From positions 6,027,484-6,091,483 of the forward strand of contig RSEF01000002.1 of NCBI GenBank assembly GCA_003993805.1: a stretch of 64,000 bases of DNA, in the 5' to 3' direction. Positions 1 to 14,260 of this stretch are shown here, in pieces. The translations under genes and the position numbers were made by a program. Below the pieces are notes generated by a model. It was not told the DNA's origin. It did not search any database and saw only the letters and a list, made by a program, of their open reading frames with translations. Positions within the stretch are counted from its first letter, which is position 1; each line of letters opens with the position of its first letter. The DNA is from Himantopus leucocephalus. Its lineage: Eukaryota; Chordata; Aves; Charadriiformes; Recurvirostridae.

Positions 1-1284
1 ACTTCTCCACTTCTGAGGTGGAGTATTTCCACCTCAACATGTTCTTCCCCAAGACTCTCCCTCCCTCCCTACCACGAGAAGGTTGTCCTGAGCACCACCA
101 ATGCAACCTGTATGGTAATAAATGGCCTAGAAGGAGGAGAAGGGTGAGAGGCATGAAGGGCCATTTAGTACAGATCCTGGCCTGACCGACGTGCAAGAGA
201 GAGATTTGGGTGGGGAACAGAAGTGACTCCAGGTATATGTGAAACTTAGTCTATGAGAAGAAATTCACAGCAATTTCTTGTCCTGGATCACTTTACTAAG
301 TGACAGACCCTACGTAACATAAGGAGTCATTGGGTCCCATGTGGCTATCTAATACTCAGTAGCTATGGCTGTAATCCTACAGTTAGGCAAAATAATTTTC
401 TATGTGTGACTGCAAATTTGTGTCTATGCAGATCAATTATTTTCTTTCCTGCCTATTTTTTAAACATTAAGAACAAAGTAGAGGCATGTGATAAATGTTT
501 AATTCTGATTAGCTTTGTTTGCTGCTTTTTCTTTTTTTTGCTTTGTTTGCTAATGTTGCCTTTAGTTTGGTGTTTGCAGTCAAGAAAACAGAATAAAAAA
601 CTCGCAAAAGAGATAGCTGTGAGGTATAGTGTGTAAACGTGTAAGATGGGGCTGCTATGTGGATTGTATGGTCTTCACCATCAGGCTTTGTTTCTATATA
701 AAACCATTTCCTAGAGTTAATTCCTGAGTGTTACCACATGAGCACCATGATCTCTAATCAAGGAACATGAAAGGGAGTGTATGTGGCCACCTGTATAGGA
801 GAACTGGGAGCCCACCCTGTGGGAATCCATCAGCTGGCCAACTGTGCAGGAGTTTCACAGGCAAGGGACTATCCCAGCTGGAAGTTTGTGGTCAGTGCAT
901 GGTATGAAGAAGTTTAATAACATGGAGCAAGATGATCTTTTGCATTTGTCCTCAGTGCCAGAAAATGTTCCTGGGCACATTTAATATATTAATGTAGAAG
1001 TAGCCATAAAGTCCTGTCTCACCCAATACTGATACATCTCCATCACTGCAAATTTCTCAGCAGATCACAACCAGGCTTGAAAGTGTCAGATTTTCTCTTT
1101 GTTTAAATGAAACGGATATAGAGAACCATCACTGTCCCTTGTGGTAAAATCACAAGTAACAGCAAAATAGCTAGGCATCTAACAGGCCTAGGTAAAAGTG
1201 GATTACAATTTTACATTTCAGGAGCTCAGACAGCCAAAGCGTATTGTGATGGTCAAAGAAGGTCTTTAGACGAGACCTGTATTT

Positions 1285-1491
1285 CTGCCTGATGTGATGG
1301 GACTGTCACTGAGGGAAGCTACATCAAGGCTCTGATGCTTTTAAAGGACATGAAGCATTACACCAGGAGGGTTCAAGACCATGAATTNCTGCCTGATGTG
1401 ATGGGACTGTCACTGAGGGAAGCTACATCAAGACTCTGATGCTTTTAAAGGACACGAAGCATTACACCAGGAGGGTTCAAGACCATGAATT
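1285..1491. repeat. Direct duplication of about 103 nt around a single N
   Basis: Positions 1285-1387 and 1389-1491 are near-identical (CTGCCTGATGTGATGGGACT ... ACCATGAATT), separated by one N at 1388. They differ at a few sites (AAGGCTCTG/AAGACTCTG and GACATGAAG/GACACGAAG). This looks like two unmerged contig ends carrying allelic sequence, not a biological tandem repeat. Confidence 0.9.
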
Positions 1492-3660
1492 TTTTTACAG
1501 GGTGATTAAGGGTTGCTTTACCACAAAGGAACGAGGCCTCGTTCATTAAGATTTCTTGTGCCAATAAAGGAATGAAAATGGAACACTGATGACATATGAT
1601 AGCACTTTTCCAGCTATCTCCTTATTTTCTTTTCAAATTATATATAAATCTAGAACTACCAAAGCCCCATTTTCATGGTCTTTACTGTCTATCCCTAGAG
1701 AAATGTACAACTCAAGAGCTGCAGCGAGACTTGCTGCCCTGAATCAAGTAATTATTTTTGCATTTAATGACAAGCATGCTTTTATTCATGGGGGCCACTG
1801 AAGACATCCACTCTGTGAATAAAGGTTAATCTCCTTGGAGGGAAATGTAGTATTTGTATTGCATCTGATGATTAATATAAATGAACTGGAATTTTAAAAT
1901 ATTGTGTGCCTTCTAATTGCAAATATTAGGTTAGATCTGCTTGCTGGAAATAAAAGCGAGTTTGGGGAGAAAGTATTACAAGCCCAAGTTACAACATTTT
2001 AGGGTTTAGTTTTTTTAATTTTTAAATCTGTTTAAATTAATTTTTCAATTTGAGGGCTGCATCCTCAAACTTTCTATATCGTACTTCTGCCACCAAGCAG
2101 GTGCTCTCCTTGGGGCCCACTGGTTCCACTTCTTGCACAATGGAAGGAAGAGGGGATAAAATGCAACTAAGTAAACTGGGGAAGAACAGTGTTTTGCACA
2201 GAAATGTGCATCCACAGGAGATTCAAAGAGAAATTGAGGCTGTCCCAAGTCTTGAATGAGCACTGCCTTCCCTCTGCTCTCTCTGCACCCCCATGTTCGT
2301 GTCCTGGATGCCGTTGTTCACCTTATCTGCTCTTTCAGCAGCTCCCAACATTCTGGAAATGTGCATTTCTGTTTTGGTTGCGTCAGCTGAGAAGGCCACT
2401 AGACAAACAGGCGAGAATAGGCATGTCAGTAACAGTCATTGTCAGGACACACAAAATCTGCAAGGCGGCGAGCAGAGTGCGTGTGGGGCGCCGTGGGAGA
2501 GAAGGAGTCATCAGAAAGCTGCAGGAGCCATAATGAGAGCTGGGGCAATCCTGGAGAAGGGGGCTGGGGAGTTAGAGGGTCCAGAAGAAGCCAGGGAGCC
2601 CAGGGGATCATTAGCGAGAAGTGGAAATGTCATTTGTGTCTCTCTCATCAACTTGGACACTTACATAAGCAAGGAGAATTTTCTTTCTCAAGTCACATGG
2701 AGCTTTGCAGAAAAGCAGCCCAGAATATGTGAATAAGCACATTTGGGGACACAAACGAAATAGAGTCAAAACAACTGTCAGCATGTTACCACCCTTTTGC
2801 TTCTACTGATGCATGCTTACGGCTGGCAGCAGGTACATTTAGTGTGATACTGGAGAATTCAAACCTCAGAGGAAAGTAGCTAAACTCCAGCAGATTTTCC
2901 AGCTTCTCCCTTCATATTTTTCGTGCCAGCTACCTGCACAGCCCATGTGTCCCAAAGCAATTTTTGCTATTTGTGTTCCCCATTATCCATCCTTGCTTGA
3001 GCAGCGTCTGGGAAGCAGAGCACTCAGATACCCGATGCTTTTGAGCAAACATCTGGCTATATCTACTTAAGCGTTAAACATCCTCAAGAGTATTGAAAGG
3101 TCCACCAGAAACAGATAGCATCATGTGATGAATCAAAAAGATAAATCCTGACAACAACCGTCAATCAGTCCAGTTGCCTCTGGTGACTCCTAGCAGAGAT
3201 GAAAAGCTTGCATCCTCATATGGGTTATCTTAAAGACAAACCTTTTGCCTAAGACTCCAGCCTTTAAAAAATGTGTCATTTATCAGTGCCCATGTAAATA
3301 ACTATCATTTATTTTATTGAGTAGATATATCCCACCCTCATGTGTAACACCAGATGCTGGTGCTAAAAATTCTGGAGAAATTAACTTCAGGATATTTATG
3401 ATAGACAATCAAAGACTGCTGAGTTTCAAAAATGCCATTGTATGGTAGATTCAGTAGAGTTTATTCAAACCTGGGAGCTATAGGGCTGTTTTGCCCAAGA
3501 GATGTGAGGGAAGTGCACCTGAGAAGAGATAGGAGGAGAAACAACTTTCAAAATAGTCTTCTAAAAAGTAATCTGCTTCCTTCTGTCACTCCAGATTTAT
3601 GAGTTGCTGTATCCTGCCACAGGCTCAGTTGTTTCTTCTGAAGAGTTGAATCTCGGCACT

Positions 3661-3926
3661 TGGTGACTAAATCTGAGCATGCATCTTGTATTAGGGGACA
3701 AGTGTGTTCAGTTCCTGTTTTCAAGGTCCTACATGGTGTCTGTGTTGAAAATGTACTAAAATNTGGTGACTAAATCTGAGCATGCATCTTGTATTAGGGG
3801 ACAAGTGCGTTCAGTTCCTGTTTTCAAGGTCCTACATGGTGTCCGTGTTGAAAATGTACTAAAATCTGCCATTTTTTTCCNCAAGGTCCTACATGGTGTC
3901 TGTGTTGAAAATGTACTAAAATCTGC
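3661..3926. repeat. Direct duplications around two single Ns
   Basis: A unit of about 102 nt beginning TGGTGACTAAATCTGAGCAT occurs at 3661-3762 and 3764-3865. A third partial copy starting CAAGGTCCTACATGGTGTC occurs at 3882-3926. Ns at 3763 and 3881 mark the joins. The copies differ by rare substitutions (GTGTGTTC/GTGCGTTC, GTGTCTG/GTGTCCG). Open frames crossing this block are artefacts. Confidence 0.9.
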
Positions 3927-4509
3927 AATATCTATCCACAGAAAGGTAGATCTTTTTAAATACAAAAAAACCAAAATCCTAATAAAAGTTGATGTACAGA
4001 AAAGGAGCAAGGTTTTGCTTGTGATGCAGCTCATAGGAGGCTGAAAACAAAAACTGGACTAAGGCTCATTTTTCATCTGTGAAATAAGGAATTCCCAAAA
4101 GCAATAATGCAAATCGGATTCATTGGTGGGCTGTGACAGATTTTGGCATTTAGTGCAGATTTTCATTGGTAGAGTTGTAAGTATTGCTTCTTGATCTATA
4201 AATGAGTCACTGGGATGTATCAGAGAGCAATAAGATCTGATAATAACACTAGCGCTCTTCCGTAGGTATGCGTATAAGGGAATATGAAACTATCTCCCAT
4301 TAACCTTCATGGGGGTGAGGCGACTTAGCAATACGGAGGAAGAAGAATGCTAATACATTAGTTCAATCAACCTGCCCCTTGGAAACCATCCTTATGCCTT
4401 TTGTTCTAATTGTGTTTCCAAGTCAGAAATATTTCTCTAAAAATATTGCTTAAGCATTGACTCCATTATATGAACTAGTGACAAGATGAAACATTTTTAA
4501 TAGGATCCA

Positions 4510-4540
4510 CCATATATATATATGTACATACATATATTTT
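4510..4540. repeat. Short AT-rich microsatellite
   Basis: CCATATATATATATATGTAC followed by ATACATATATTT is a short (TA)n-type tract. Confidence 0.7.
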
Positions 4541-7500
4541 ATTTGTGAAGATGATGCTAGTGAATTGTTTGTTGAGATTTTGTTGTAGTCGGGTGATTGA
4601 AGAGGAGCTGAGTTTTTAAAATGAAAACTGCAGCCCTGTTAATATAGTAGGCATCGGTAGGGTAAAACATTGCCCTTTTTTTTACTACATCTGCCCATGG
4701 TTAATAGTGTAAGTAGGGTTTCGTCAGTGGTTAAGGTCTTGCTAACAGCTAAGTGGTTATTAAAAATCTAGAAAACACTGAGCCAAATTTAATTGGACAA
4801 GAGTGTGCAAAGGTGGGTACAACTAAATATGTCTCTTTTTGTTAATGTCACTGTGCGAGTTGTCTGGGTGTCATTGAAAGGGTAATGACAACAGAATTCT
4901 TCCTAGCATGTGTTGACGGAAGGGCAGGGTTTTAATGTTAAAATAGACCACGTGGTTCAAATTTAATACATTATTCATTAAACCTAAACATCTTATAATT
5001 TTGTTTATTAAAAAAACCTGTTAAAAATATTATTTTCCCCACCAAAACTAAGCAGTAAGCAGTTCATTCTAACAATTGCCTCTAGAAAGAGCTTGTTAAA
5101 AGGGATATGTGAAACAATCAGCTAGTCATGACAGACTTAACCTTATTAGGAGGTGTATGATACTTAAAAGAGTCTCGAATTTATCTTTCCCATGTGCAGT
5201 GCATATTCATATCTGCGTTTCTCCACCTAGCACGGACGTGGCAAAATGGTCTGTGGCTTCCCAAGGAAATATGCTGAAGAATACATTTGGAAACCAAATG
5301 TAGTACACAGGATTAGATACAACTTTCCTGCCATTTTGAGTCTTATTGAACAGTAAGAAGTTGCTGCGGTCAAAGAGGTCCTGCCTTTGGTCTCCTGCTA
5401 CCATCCCACATTTACTCCTGGTCCCAAAAGTCAGCTTGGCTGGCTCTTACCCTGTTAAATCAAATAAAACCACGGGCCCAGATTTGCCAAGGAGAGTCTC
5501 CAACAGATACAGATCTATTCCATCAATTTTGTATTACTGCACGCAGCGCAAAGGAAAGGAGAATCAGACCTGTTGTTTTTTCATCCCTCTTAACATTTTA
5601 TTTCTTTGCTGCTATTTAAGTCTCTTTTGTTCTATTTCCCTATCTCTAGATTTCATGTGTTATCTTTTCTTCTTCCTCTTTTGTTTGGGTCATCCCTACC
5701 CAGACTCTTGTTTAAATGAGTTCGCATTTAATATGACCCAAATCTGCCCTTCCTCTATTTTTCTTCTACCTAAAATGAATTTTCTTTCTTTTTGGTCAGT
5801 TCTGGTCTTGATTATAGTAATTCCCTCTTTGACATTGCCCCGTATCTCTGTTGTAGTCTTCCTAGTCCCATGCTTTGAGCAAATCTTCTCCTCTTTCAAC
5901 ATTGCTTCAGCTTTCTGACTTTCGTGACATCTTCTGCAAGCTCCATCTCATCATGTATCTTGATTTCACCCTTCCCAACACACAAGCAAATTTAAAGTCT
6001 CTGTCTTGAAGCCGTTTGAAATTCTTGTAATCATTTGAATGCAAAAGTGGTTTTATTTTTTGACCAAACCAATTTTTGTACAGAAGCTCTGCCTTCTGTG
6101 GGTCATTGTCATATTTTCTTGGGATACAAGTACATGCTAACAGATACCAGATTGAAGGATACTGTTTAAAATGTTGATATTTTCTGTGCTGAATATTCAT
6201 GGAGATGAAAAAGGGCACTTACATTTGTGTTTGGGGATGGACATTTCTCGAGCAGCTCTACTCTCAGTTCATCCCCCTTCTCCTCTGTTTGCTGCCTCCT
6301 CCCCACCACCAGTTCCCTTCTCTTTCTGACCTCTTTCACGTATACTCATTTGTTGCAGCCATTTGACTAAGAGCACTCATGCTCATTGTGCTACAAACTC
6401 GTTCATATGGGTATTTCTTCCTGAAGGACTTCTATATCCCTTCTCCTCTCCTGTAATCTCGTCTCCCACATCTAACTGTTATGCCATCCCATTTCTGGGA
6501 GGTTCAGCAAGCACAGAATGCCTGCTGATGTCTCTGGTTGAAAACACAGGCAGGTGGCTGCGTCTATAAACCGGCCAGGGCACGAACTCAAACATTATGA
6601 GTGTCCCTCGTCTTTCTTGGTTAGCACATTCCTTGGCCACCCATCCCAGCTGGGACAGCCCAGGCTGGGGACAGCAGCCACGAAGGAATTCTGGCTGGAA
6701 GAAGAGCGGGGAAAGGAGGTCAGCTGCTTACCCTCAGGGATAGAAAACAGGTCTTGGCTTGTCTTTGTTTACTACTGCAGATGCAAATTTTGGATCATAA
6801 AATGGACAAGCTGCCTAGCACCTGGTTCCTCTCTTCTCTCTAGCAGACTGGCAGTGAGCATAAACTCATAAAATTACTCTTATGGACAACTTACATTACC
6901 AACTTTCTCCTTTCCTTCCCCAATTTTATGTCCGTCTTGCACTAAAGAAGATTTTGAGCAACCCCAGTTCCTGGGATTTCAGCCAGGCACACAGAATGCA
7001 ATTAATAAATAAAATAATTTTTAAATTCCCACATCAGCATCCTACCTTTTGTATTTCCTGATATAAGAAAGTAGTCAAAGACGAGGTCATCAAAGTTTGC
7101 TTTGATCATGAGGTTGAGCACAGACTGGATTTGAAGGATGCTGGTAGCCAGTCCTCCATGAAGTGCTTTTCTTATGTTTTTAGTAATGCTTCTCTGCAAA
7201 ACACAGCTCAGAGCCAGCTTTATCCTGTAGATACACACTGCGGGGAGAAAGGGCATCCACCTCCTTCCTTTCCTTGCAGAAGACCAAGGGTATCTCCCTG
7301 GGGCTTTAGCAAGCTCTAAGAAACCTGCAGAAGAAGCCACAGCTACAGTCCAGAGACCAAAGGGGACAGAATGCTGATGGGGGGCACCATGGAAGCCAGG
7401 AGCAGATGATGGCAGAGGAAGAGGATCACTTTTTAGGACAGCAGTGAGGCATGTGTGTCAGCACCTCCTGTCTTGCAAATACAGCGTGGCTCTCTTTTTG

Positions 7501-10500
7501 GAGACGTAACCGGCACCATTGCTGGGAAACCCTCCTGCCCTGTTTCTTTAAGACCGGGCTTTGTCCTGCTTTTGAGTCACCTGTCTTCTCTAGCAGAGGT
7601 ATGTGAAAGCTGCAAGCCCATCCATATGCTGTTGAAGGTAGGAGATATCGTACTGTGCAAAATTACTCGTAGAAATTTATTTTGTAGCTTTCGTGAAAGA
7701 GGCCCTCCTGGCTGGCAGACAGCTCTGTCACTCTGTTCTGCCCTTCCAGGAACCCACGCTTGCAAAATGCAAGAAATCAGAATCTCCTTACGCTCCCCAA
7801 ATTCACTAAATAGACTTCCTTTTCACATTTCTCTTAATAAGAAAGTGTGATTCTGTGATGGAGCCCAAGTTATAATATCAAACCTGGGAAATGGCTTAGA
7901 AAGTAACATTTTAAATGAAATAGTGTTCCCTTCCCAGTTAAAAAAAAAAAAGAAAAGAAAGCAAAGCTAATATTAATTATTTCTTGACTCTCTGATTTAA
8001 TTTTCTAGTCTCTGGGCCTACCCTCATATTGATTTTGCTTTGGTGTAATATATTGGCTCCAGGGAAGTCATTACTTACTGTGGCCATTATCACTGGTTTT
8101 CTTTCTCTGTTANTTTTTTTTTTTTTTTCCTTTTGGTTCTCTGCGGCTTACCTTTCCCTAGAAGTTTTCTGCCATGTGTGAATGGTAATTACCTCTTTCT
8201 CTTGATCTGCAGCCTTGACTGCCCAAGGGACATGATGGCCTGTAGATGACTGAGTGCAAAACTCAGCGCAGTCTTTGGTCACACCTGGGTGTGCCTCTCC
8301 CAGGGGAGGTGTAGGATCTGAATTTTAAAGGGATGACTCCAGAGTTCCCACTCTGCCTTGACTGGGCAGTGTCTTCCATGTGAGCCCAGCCATGCAGGGT
8401 TAAGGCTCTGCCTAAAAACCACCAAGCTTAAATTTCCAAAATTAGGTTTTTTCCTTGTGCCTAGTCATTGTGTCGTAATTGGTAGAGCAGCTGATGAAGT
8501 GATGTTTGCATACGAGTAGTGAAAATATTCCAGGGATAACACGGGTGTTTCTCACCTATCGTTACTCCTTGCAGGAACAGCAATAGCAAAGACTCTCAAG
8601 TGTGTACAGTCAGTCCGAGCCTGTGCAGTCTGTCTTGCTCTCTAACTGTCCTGTCATCCTCATCACCATGACAGTTAAACACTTTTGTTGACTTAGCACA
8701 AAGCTAATTGTCTCTTGGTTTTTAATCAATAAACTTTCCATAGTTTCCCTAAAGCTTTTGGTGTATCTTGAGCCTTTAACATCGTGAACACAGCTGTCTT
8801 GCTGGGAGATGTTTGCAACTGGACTTGTCTGATAGCGCGTTTTGTCTGTCGAGACAGTGGTTTGAGAAGTCCACAGCAGCTCTGATGGAGCTCTTGCTAT
8901 GCTGGTGAATTAGTGTTGTTTTGATATCTGATGAAAAACCTGCGGGAACATGTTTGTTTTTATGCTGTGGCTTTAGTAGTGGAAAGAATTTGTCTGCCTC
9001 CACTCACCATCCCACCCTCCTCTCTCATATAGGACTTGGAGACTCAGATTTTCAGATCAGGAAGCACTTGGTTTCCAGAGTCTCATCTTCTGATATTTCT
9101 AAGGGACTTAATTTCAAAAAACACTGAAAATCGTCAGCTAAAAAAAAAAAAATCTAATGTCAATTCAGTAGTTCTTGAACAAGCACTTGGAGTGGTACAG
9201 TTTGTGTGCACGTTTATACCCACGTAGGTAGAAAACAAATGAACGCCACTTGGCAACGTGAGGGATCCACCAGTTTGTGGTAAGAAGTGACATGGGTTGT
9301 CTCAGGTCTGTGTTTCAGAGTGACAAGGACATAGGTCCCCTCACTCTACCTGCTTTTGAGGTGCTGCAGAGGCTGGGGGTGAGGAGAGGCAGAGGCTGGT
9401 CCTTGCGAGATGGGAGCTGGGGAAGCACCAGCCTCCCCTCCCAGTTCAGCCTCCCTCTCTGAAGAGGCATTTTCATCGTGTGGTCCAGTGCGTCAGACTG
9501 GCAGGAAGAGAAATGTTGACGTGGTGCCCTTTGCCTGCCTCCTCCTCTCAAAAGGATGTACCCATGTCCGGTCTGACACACCCCAGTCCTAGTGCAGCTT
9601 TAACTCCACTGAAAGCAGGGCGGGATGAATGGCAGCTTCAAGTGACCTCAGAAAACTCCTATGTGACACAAAGGTGCTGTGAAGTGTAATTAATGGGCTT
9701 AATCTACCCTTCCATTACTCAAGCAGATTTACTGCTATGTAAAGTGGCGAGACAAGGACCAAGGAATCTGTCCCATTAATTATACATACCCCTTTAAACT
9801 CTGAAGCGAGAAATAGGGTGACGGTTCCCCCCACCCATGCACACACTATCAAAACATGGGCGAGCACAGCTGCCATCCAGCATCACTTTTCTGCCTTGTA
9901 CTGATTAAAGACAACCAGTTGCACACGAGACCACTGAAACTGCGGGGAAATCAATATCAGAAGTGGAGAATGGTCAGCAAAACTCCTAGCCTTATGGCAA
10001 ATACCACAAAAACACAAATGGGATGGGGGGGACATTCATCTCACACGGTTTCTAGAGTCTACCATGCAGATAGCTACAGTTGTATTGGCCACCCTACCTA
10101 TTCTTCACAAATGACGGAGAGAAAAGGCACTTTTACTCCTTTGTTTCATCACACCTGGTGCAGCCATCAATTTTAGGATGGGACACGTTGGGCTCAAGCT
10201 CCTCTGTCCATAAGGACTGGATCTAGCCTGTCTGTAAAGGGAACCCTTGATGCCTTTGACTCCCCTAAAGGGAGTGTGAGTGCCAGCTGTGCCCCAAGGC
10301 TGAGCTTTTCAAGTGCGCTGTTCTGCACAGGCAGGGGAGATGCACATGGTAGCTGTGAGGCTAGGGGAAAAAAAAATCAGGCCTCCTTCTCTTCTATCTT
10401 AGGGAAGATGGAAATAATTCACATCGAATCACTGAATTTATATCCATTTTTGTATTTGCATATGAGAGAATTATTCCTACTGTATTACTTCCATTTTTCT

Positions 10501-12810
10501 TTCCTGTGGAAAACATCCGCTCTCATTACCATCATAAAGTAGTTTAGGGATCTTACATGGGAAATAAGCTGAATTTGGTGTCTTGTTTTTATTAATTTTC
10601 TTTTAACATTATTATATTTATTTATATTGTTATTTATATTTAAACAGATAAACCAGTTATTTCACTGAACAGATTAATGTGGAGTTTATAAGAAAAATAT
10701 TCCTGTTGTGACAAACTGGTACTGTAGTGCCTCACAAACCTCTCCTCTGCAACTTCTAGCCTGCCTTGTAGGATCAAACACAGTCCGCTTGGGAAGATGT
10801 CTGGATGCAAGGCAGGAAATCCACATCCCCATTTCCCTGTGTTTTCCTAGCTGATCTTGGGCAAGAAACATGAAGGAGATCAATCCTGCTCCAACCTGTG
10901 TTCTCTCTCACCTGCCCCTGGCCACAGGGACCCCATGCCATACTTGTGGTATCATGATCATTTTGACAGTGAGAAACTAAGATATCACGAGAATGGTATT
11001 ATGAGATTGACTACAGGATAAAGAGGAACTGGGCTGGGAGGATATAAGCTTCTTAACCAAGCACAAATAGCTGAAATAATAGAAAAGGGAATATAGAAAA
11101 TAACTGATCATGTAAATTGCTGTTTGCAGGAGTTCTCTCTCTTGGTAAATTTTGCCCTGGGATGAAAATGTACAAGGGATTGGAAAATATACTTCCAAGG
11201 AAAAAAAAAAATCCTCCAGTAGCAGAGAGATGGACTAGATGACCTGTTACTGTAGGTCTCTGGCTTAAACTTAAATCTCACACTTCCTTCATGCAGTGAA
11301 AGCCCCTTTATGGGCAGGTTTTCTTTGCAGCTTCATGGGTTTTGCTACAGTAAACAAAATAAAATAATTGGTACACACTGTGTTAGGCTTCCTAGAAGTC
11401 ATCGAGGTCTCCAAAGAGAAAACTGCATCTTTCCCATCTGTGATAGCCAAGGAACAGTGCAGATGTCCACTGCCATGAGAAAACAAACAGGAAGGAAGAA
11501 AATCAGTTTCTTCCACTGGTCAGAGAGTGCCTGAAGAGCTTCTTGCTGGTCTGTGTCTAACAGGCACTGTTGGAGAAGTGGCTTTGAATAGGTTGAGGTG
11601 TATGGGTCCTGTTTTATCCACAAAAAAAAGTATTAGGTGAATAGCACTTTTCCTGTGTGGTCCAGGAAGATGAGAAAATCTGGCCTTAGTTGCTGCTCAG
11701 TGTGAAGTTCGTTAAACTTCATGCACAGAAAAGGGCCAGGGGTTTGAAAATCAAACTTCCTTGCTTTGTTGGCAGTGTGCCATTAAGACAGATCCCTCCA
11801 CAGGAAGAAACACATGGGTGAACTCATATTAGATCCTCTGCAATCAAACACGACCAGTAGCTGAGGACCTCACTTTGGAGAGGGCTTAACCCTGCCATTG
11901 AACTTGTGCAGGTGCAACGTCATTCTCGCTCCTAGCTAAACGAAATCCAGAGTTATTTTCAGTCCGCTAAGAGATGGCCTTAGATTTTCCAGTGGGTTTT
12001 CAGCCTATATTCAGCACAGTGCGTGACCCCAGTGAGAGTGCAGGGCAGTGAACGCATTGCTGAATCGATTCATGGGAGTGCAGGAGGACTGCAGGGGCTG
12101 GACACTTTTTGACTGAATGACAGGATGGAAGGTTAAGTACACGAAGGTTCATATCCCTCCATTTTTGCCAAACCAAGGTAAACGCAAGAATGGAAGGGAA
12201 ATGAGGGAGTAGTCACACGCTTTTGCTCCAGAAGTATTTTAACTTCAGCAAGAGAGTTTGCAGACAGATATTTTCAAAGAGGGTTTGTTCAGAAGTTGTC
12301 ATCTGAAATTACACTGTCTGTTTTTGTACTGTTATGGCCAAAAAAAAAAAAAAAAAGGAGGTGATGGAGCTGAGGCGTTCAGGCTGCAACCCATCATGGC
12401 AGTATATGTGGCTCCCAGCCCCCACCAGCAGCCCCCGACTAGGTCTCCTTGGGGAGGAGTGGTCCTTCCAGCAGCCTGCTTTCTCCTCATGGCTGGGAAG
12501 CTAGGAATTAGCTTCACCGCTTCATGCTTCTGTGCTCTTCACTTGCTGTGACTGCAGAATTATTGCAGCACTTTGTGCAATGCCAGGCTTGCTACCTGTG
12601 TGCTGCAGCTCAGCTCTGCTCAGGATGGGGCTGAAGCATCCTGTGCTCTCCTCTCACCTGAGGAAGGATGCCTAGTTATACAGGTGGCCTAGTTATAATG
12701 CTGGCCTGGAGCGTGGAGTACCAGACAGACACCAAGAAGGACTTTTTGGACACTTGGCTGGGTTTTACAAGTCATGGACTACAGTCTTAGTCACAGGATT
12801 TCTTTTGAGG

Positions 12811-12896
12811 TAGCCCTGTGAGGAGCAGGGAGTTGGACTGGATGATCCTTATGGGTCGTTTCCAACTTGAGATATTGTATGATTCTGTGATTCTGT
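12811..12896 (+). mobile_element. CR1 LINE 3' end fragment
   Basis: It contains GAGTTGGACTGGATGATCC, a GGTCGTTTCCAACTTGAGATAT block and a tail ATGATTCTGTGATTCTGTG. This is the characteristic 3' end of avian/reptilian CR1 non-LTR retrotransposons. It is a 5'-truncated, non-coding copy, as most CR1 insertions are. Confidence 0.85.
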
Positions 12897-14160
12897 GTTA
12901 GTTATTTGGTTTGCACCGGTAAGTGATGCACGTCCCTCTGAGGTGCCCTCAACAGTCCTTCCTATCCTCCATCTCCTGCAGCAGAAGTGCAGGCTTTACT
13001 CTAGCTGCAAAATACTGAACCCAAGCTAGTCTAGGCTTCAGTAGGCACCGCCAGAGATGGTTCAGCTCTTCAGCATCTCCTGGGATGTCAGACTGTCTCC
13101 ATCATCTACAGACATCCTGGAAAAAGTCCTCCAGCTTAAGCACCTGACATACGGCTAGATGAATCTAATCCTTTGTGCCTTATAATGGCATAACCAGAGC
13201 CACTGGCTTTGGAAAGGCATTAAAAAGTGAGGAAGCCTATGAAAGCATGCTGTATTGTCATTAGGGTAAATGCTTAACATCATTATGCTAAAGGAGTTGG
13301 GGTTTCTTTGAGTGCATCTGTCATTTGATTCCTAACCTCAAAGACCAAAAAAGTGACCTGCTTTCAGAGACTGCCTGCTCGGTGTCGCTGGAAAGCAGAT
13401 TTTTTAAGAGGATCCATATGGATATACAAATCTGTCATTGCTTTTGAAAACTGAATTAGTCTTTAGTTTGCTTTTACTTGAACTGAAAGCATTGCGTTAG
13501 CAACCAGGAGGACTGGATATTATTAGTAACCTTTTACAGGAAATGTGGTGTGTCATGGGTTGAGCATATATTTTTCTGGAAAATGCAGTGTACAGTGAAA
13601 TGGGGGGAATAAGTAAACATAAAATGCTTATATCGCAGTTCACTCTATTTGAACGCCCAGCAATACACCTCTGAGGTTACCTGCTCATAAAGGAAGGAGG
13701 GAATGATATTTGAGATTTATTTTTGGCTAAAAGCGTGAAGTGCAAATAGCTTTTTGTGCAAAATGTCAGCTGCATTTCTGGGAAGTAAACAACATTGCCT
13801 TAATAATCCATGGTAAATAACAACACTAAGAATGTTACCACCTATTATACACACCTGCAGATGTATCTGCCCAAACTTATGTAACTATAGTTTGACATAG
13901 GAAATAAATACAGAAAAGTAAAACAAAGCATTTCAAACAAATTAGTCCGTGAACAGCAGAATTAATGAAGTATAGGATGAAATTCAGCTCCAGGTAAAAT
14001 GTGGGTGCATACATGGAGGTATTCATGTATGGAGAAGACGTCTGAGCTACCACTACAGTCTACAGAGATCTAGGGCTTGACTCAATTTTGTCCAGCACCG
14101 CTGGGGATACTGTAGGGTATCTGTCCTGGCCTCCAACTAGAAACAGATCTCCCATAATAG

Positions 14161-14260
14161 NNNNNNNNNNNNNNNNNNNNNNNNNNNNNNNNNNNNNNNN
14201 NNNNNNNNNNNNNNNNNNNNNNNNNNNNNNNNNNNNNNNNNNNNNNNNNNNNNNNNNNNN
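14161..14260. other. Assembly gap, 100 N
   Basis: Exactly 100 Ns, the conventional placeholder for a scaffold gap of unknown size. It lies 1.2 kb upstream of the first SCN5A exon, so missing sequence could in principle include the preceding exon. Confidence 0.99.

Noticed and set aside
3756..4044. Pair of overlapping 92-codon open frames with internal repeats
   Set aside because: The frames and the apparent peptide repeats are created by the assembly duplications at the Ns.
5346..5918. 190-codon sense open frame with hydrophobic runs
   Set aside because: The sequence is simple T/C-rich DNA that translates to Leu/Phe/Ser/Cys by composition; it has no family resemblance, and the frame does not open with an ATG.
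11225..11270. ATGGACTAGATGACCTGTTA, resembling a CR1 3' motif
   Set aside because: Only one short block matches, and neither the downstream TTCCAACTCT nor the octamer tail is present.
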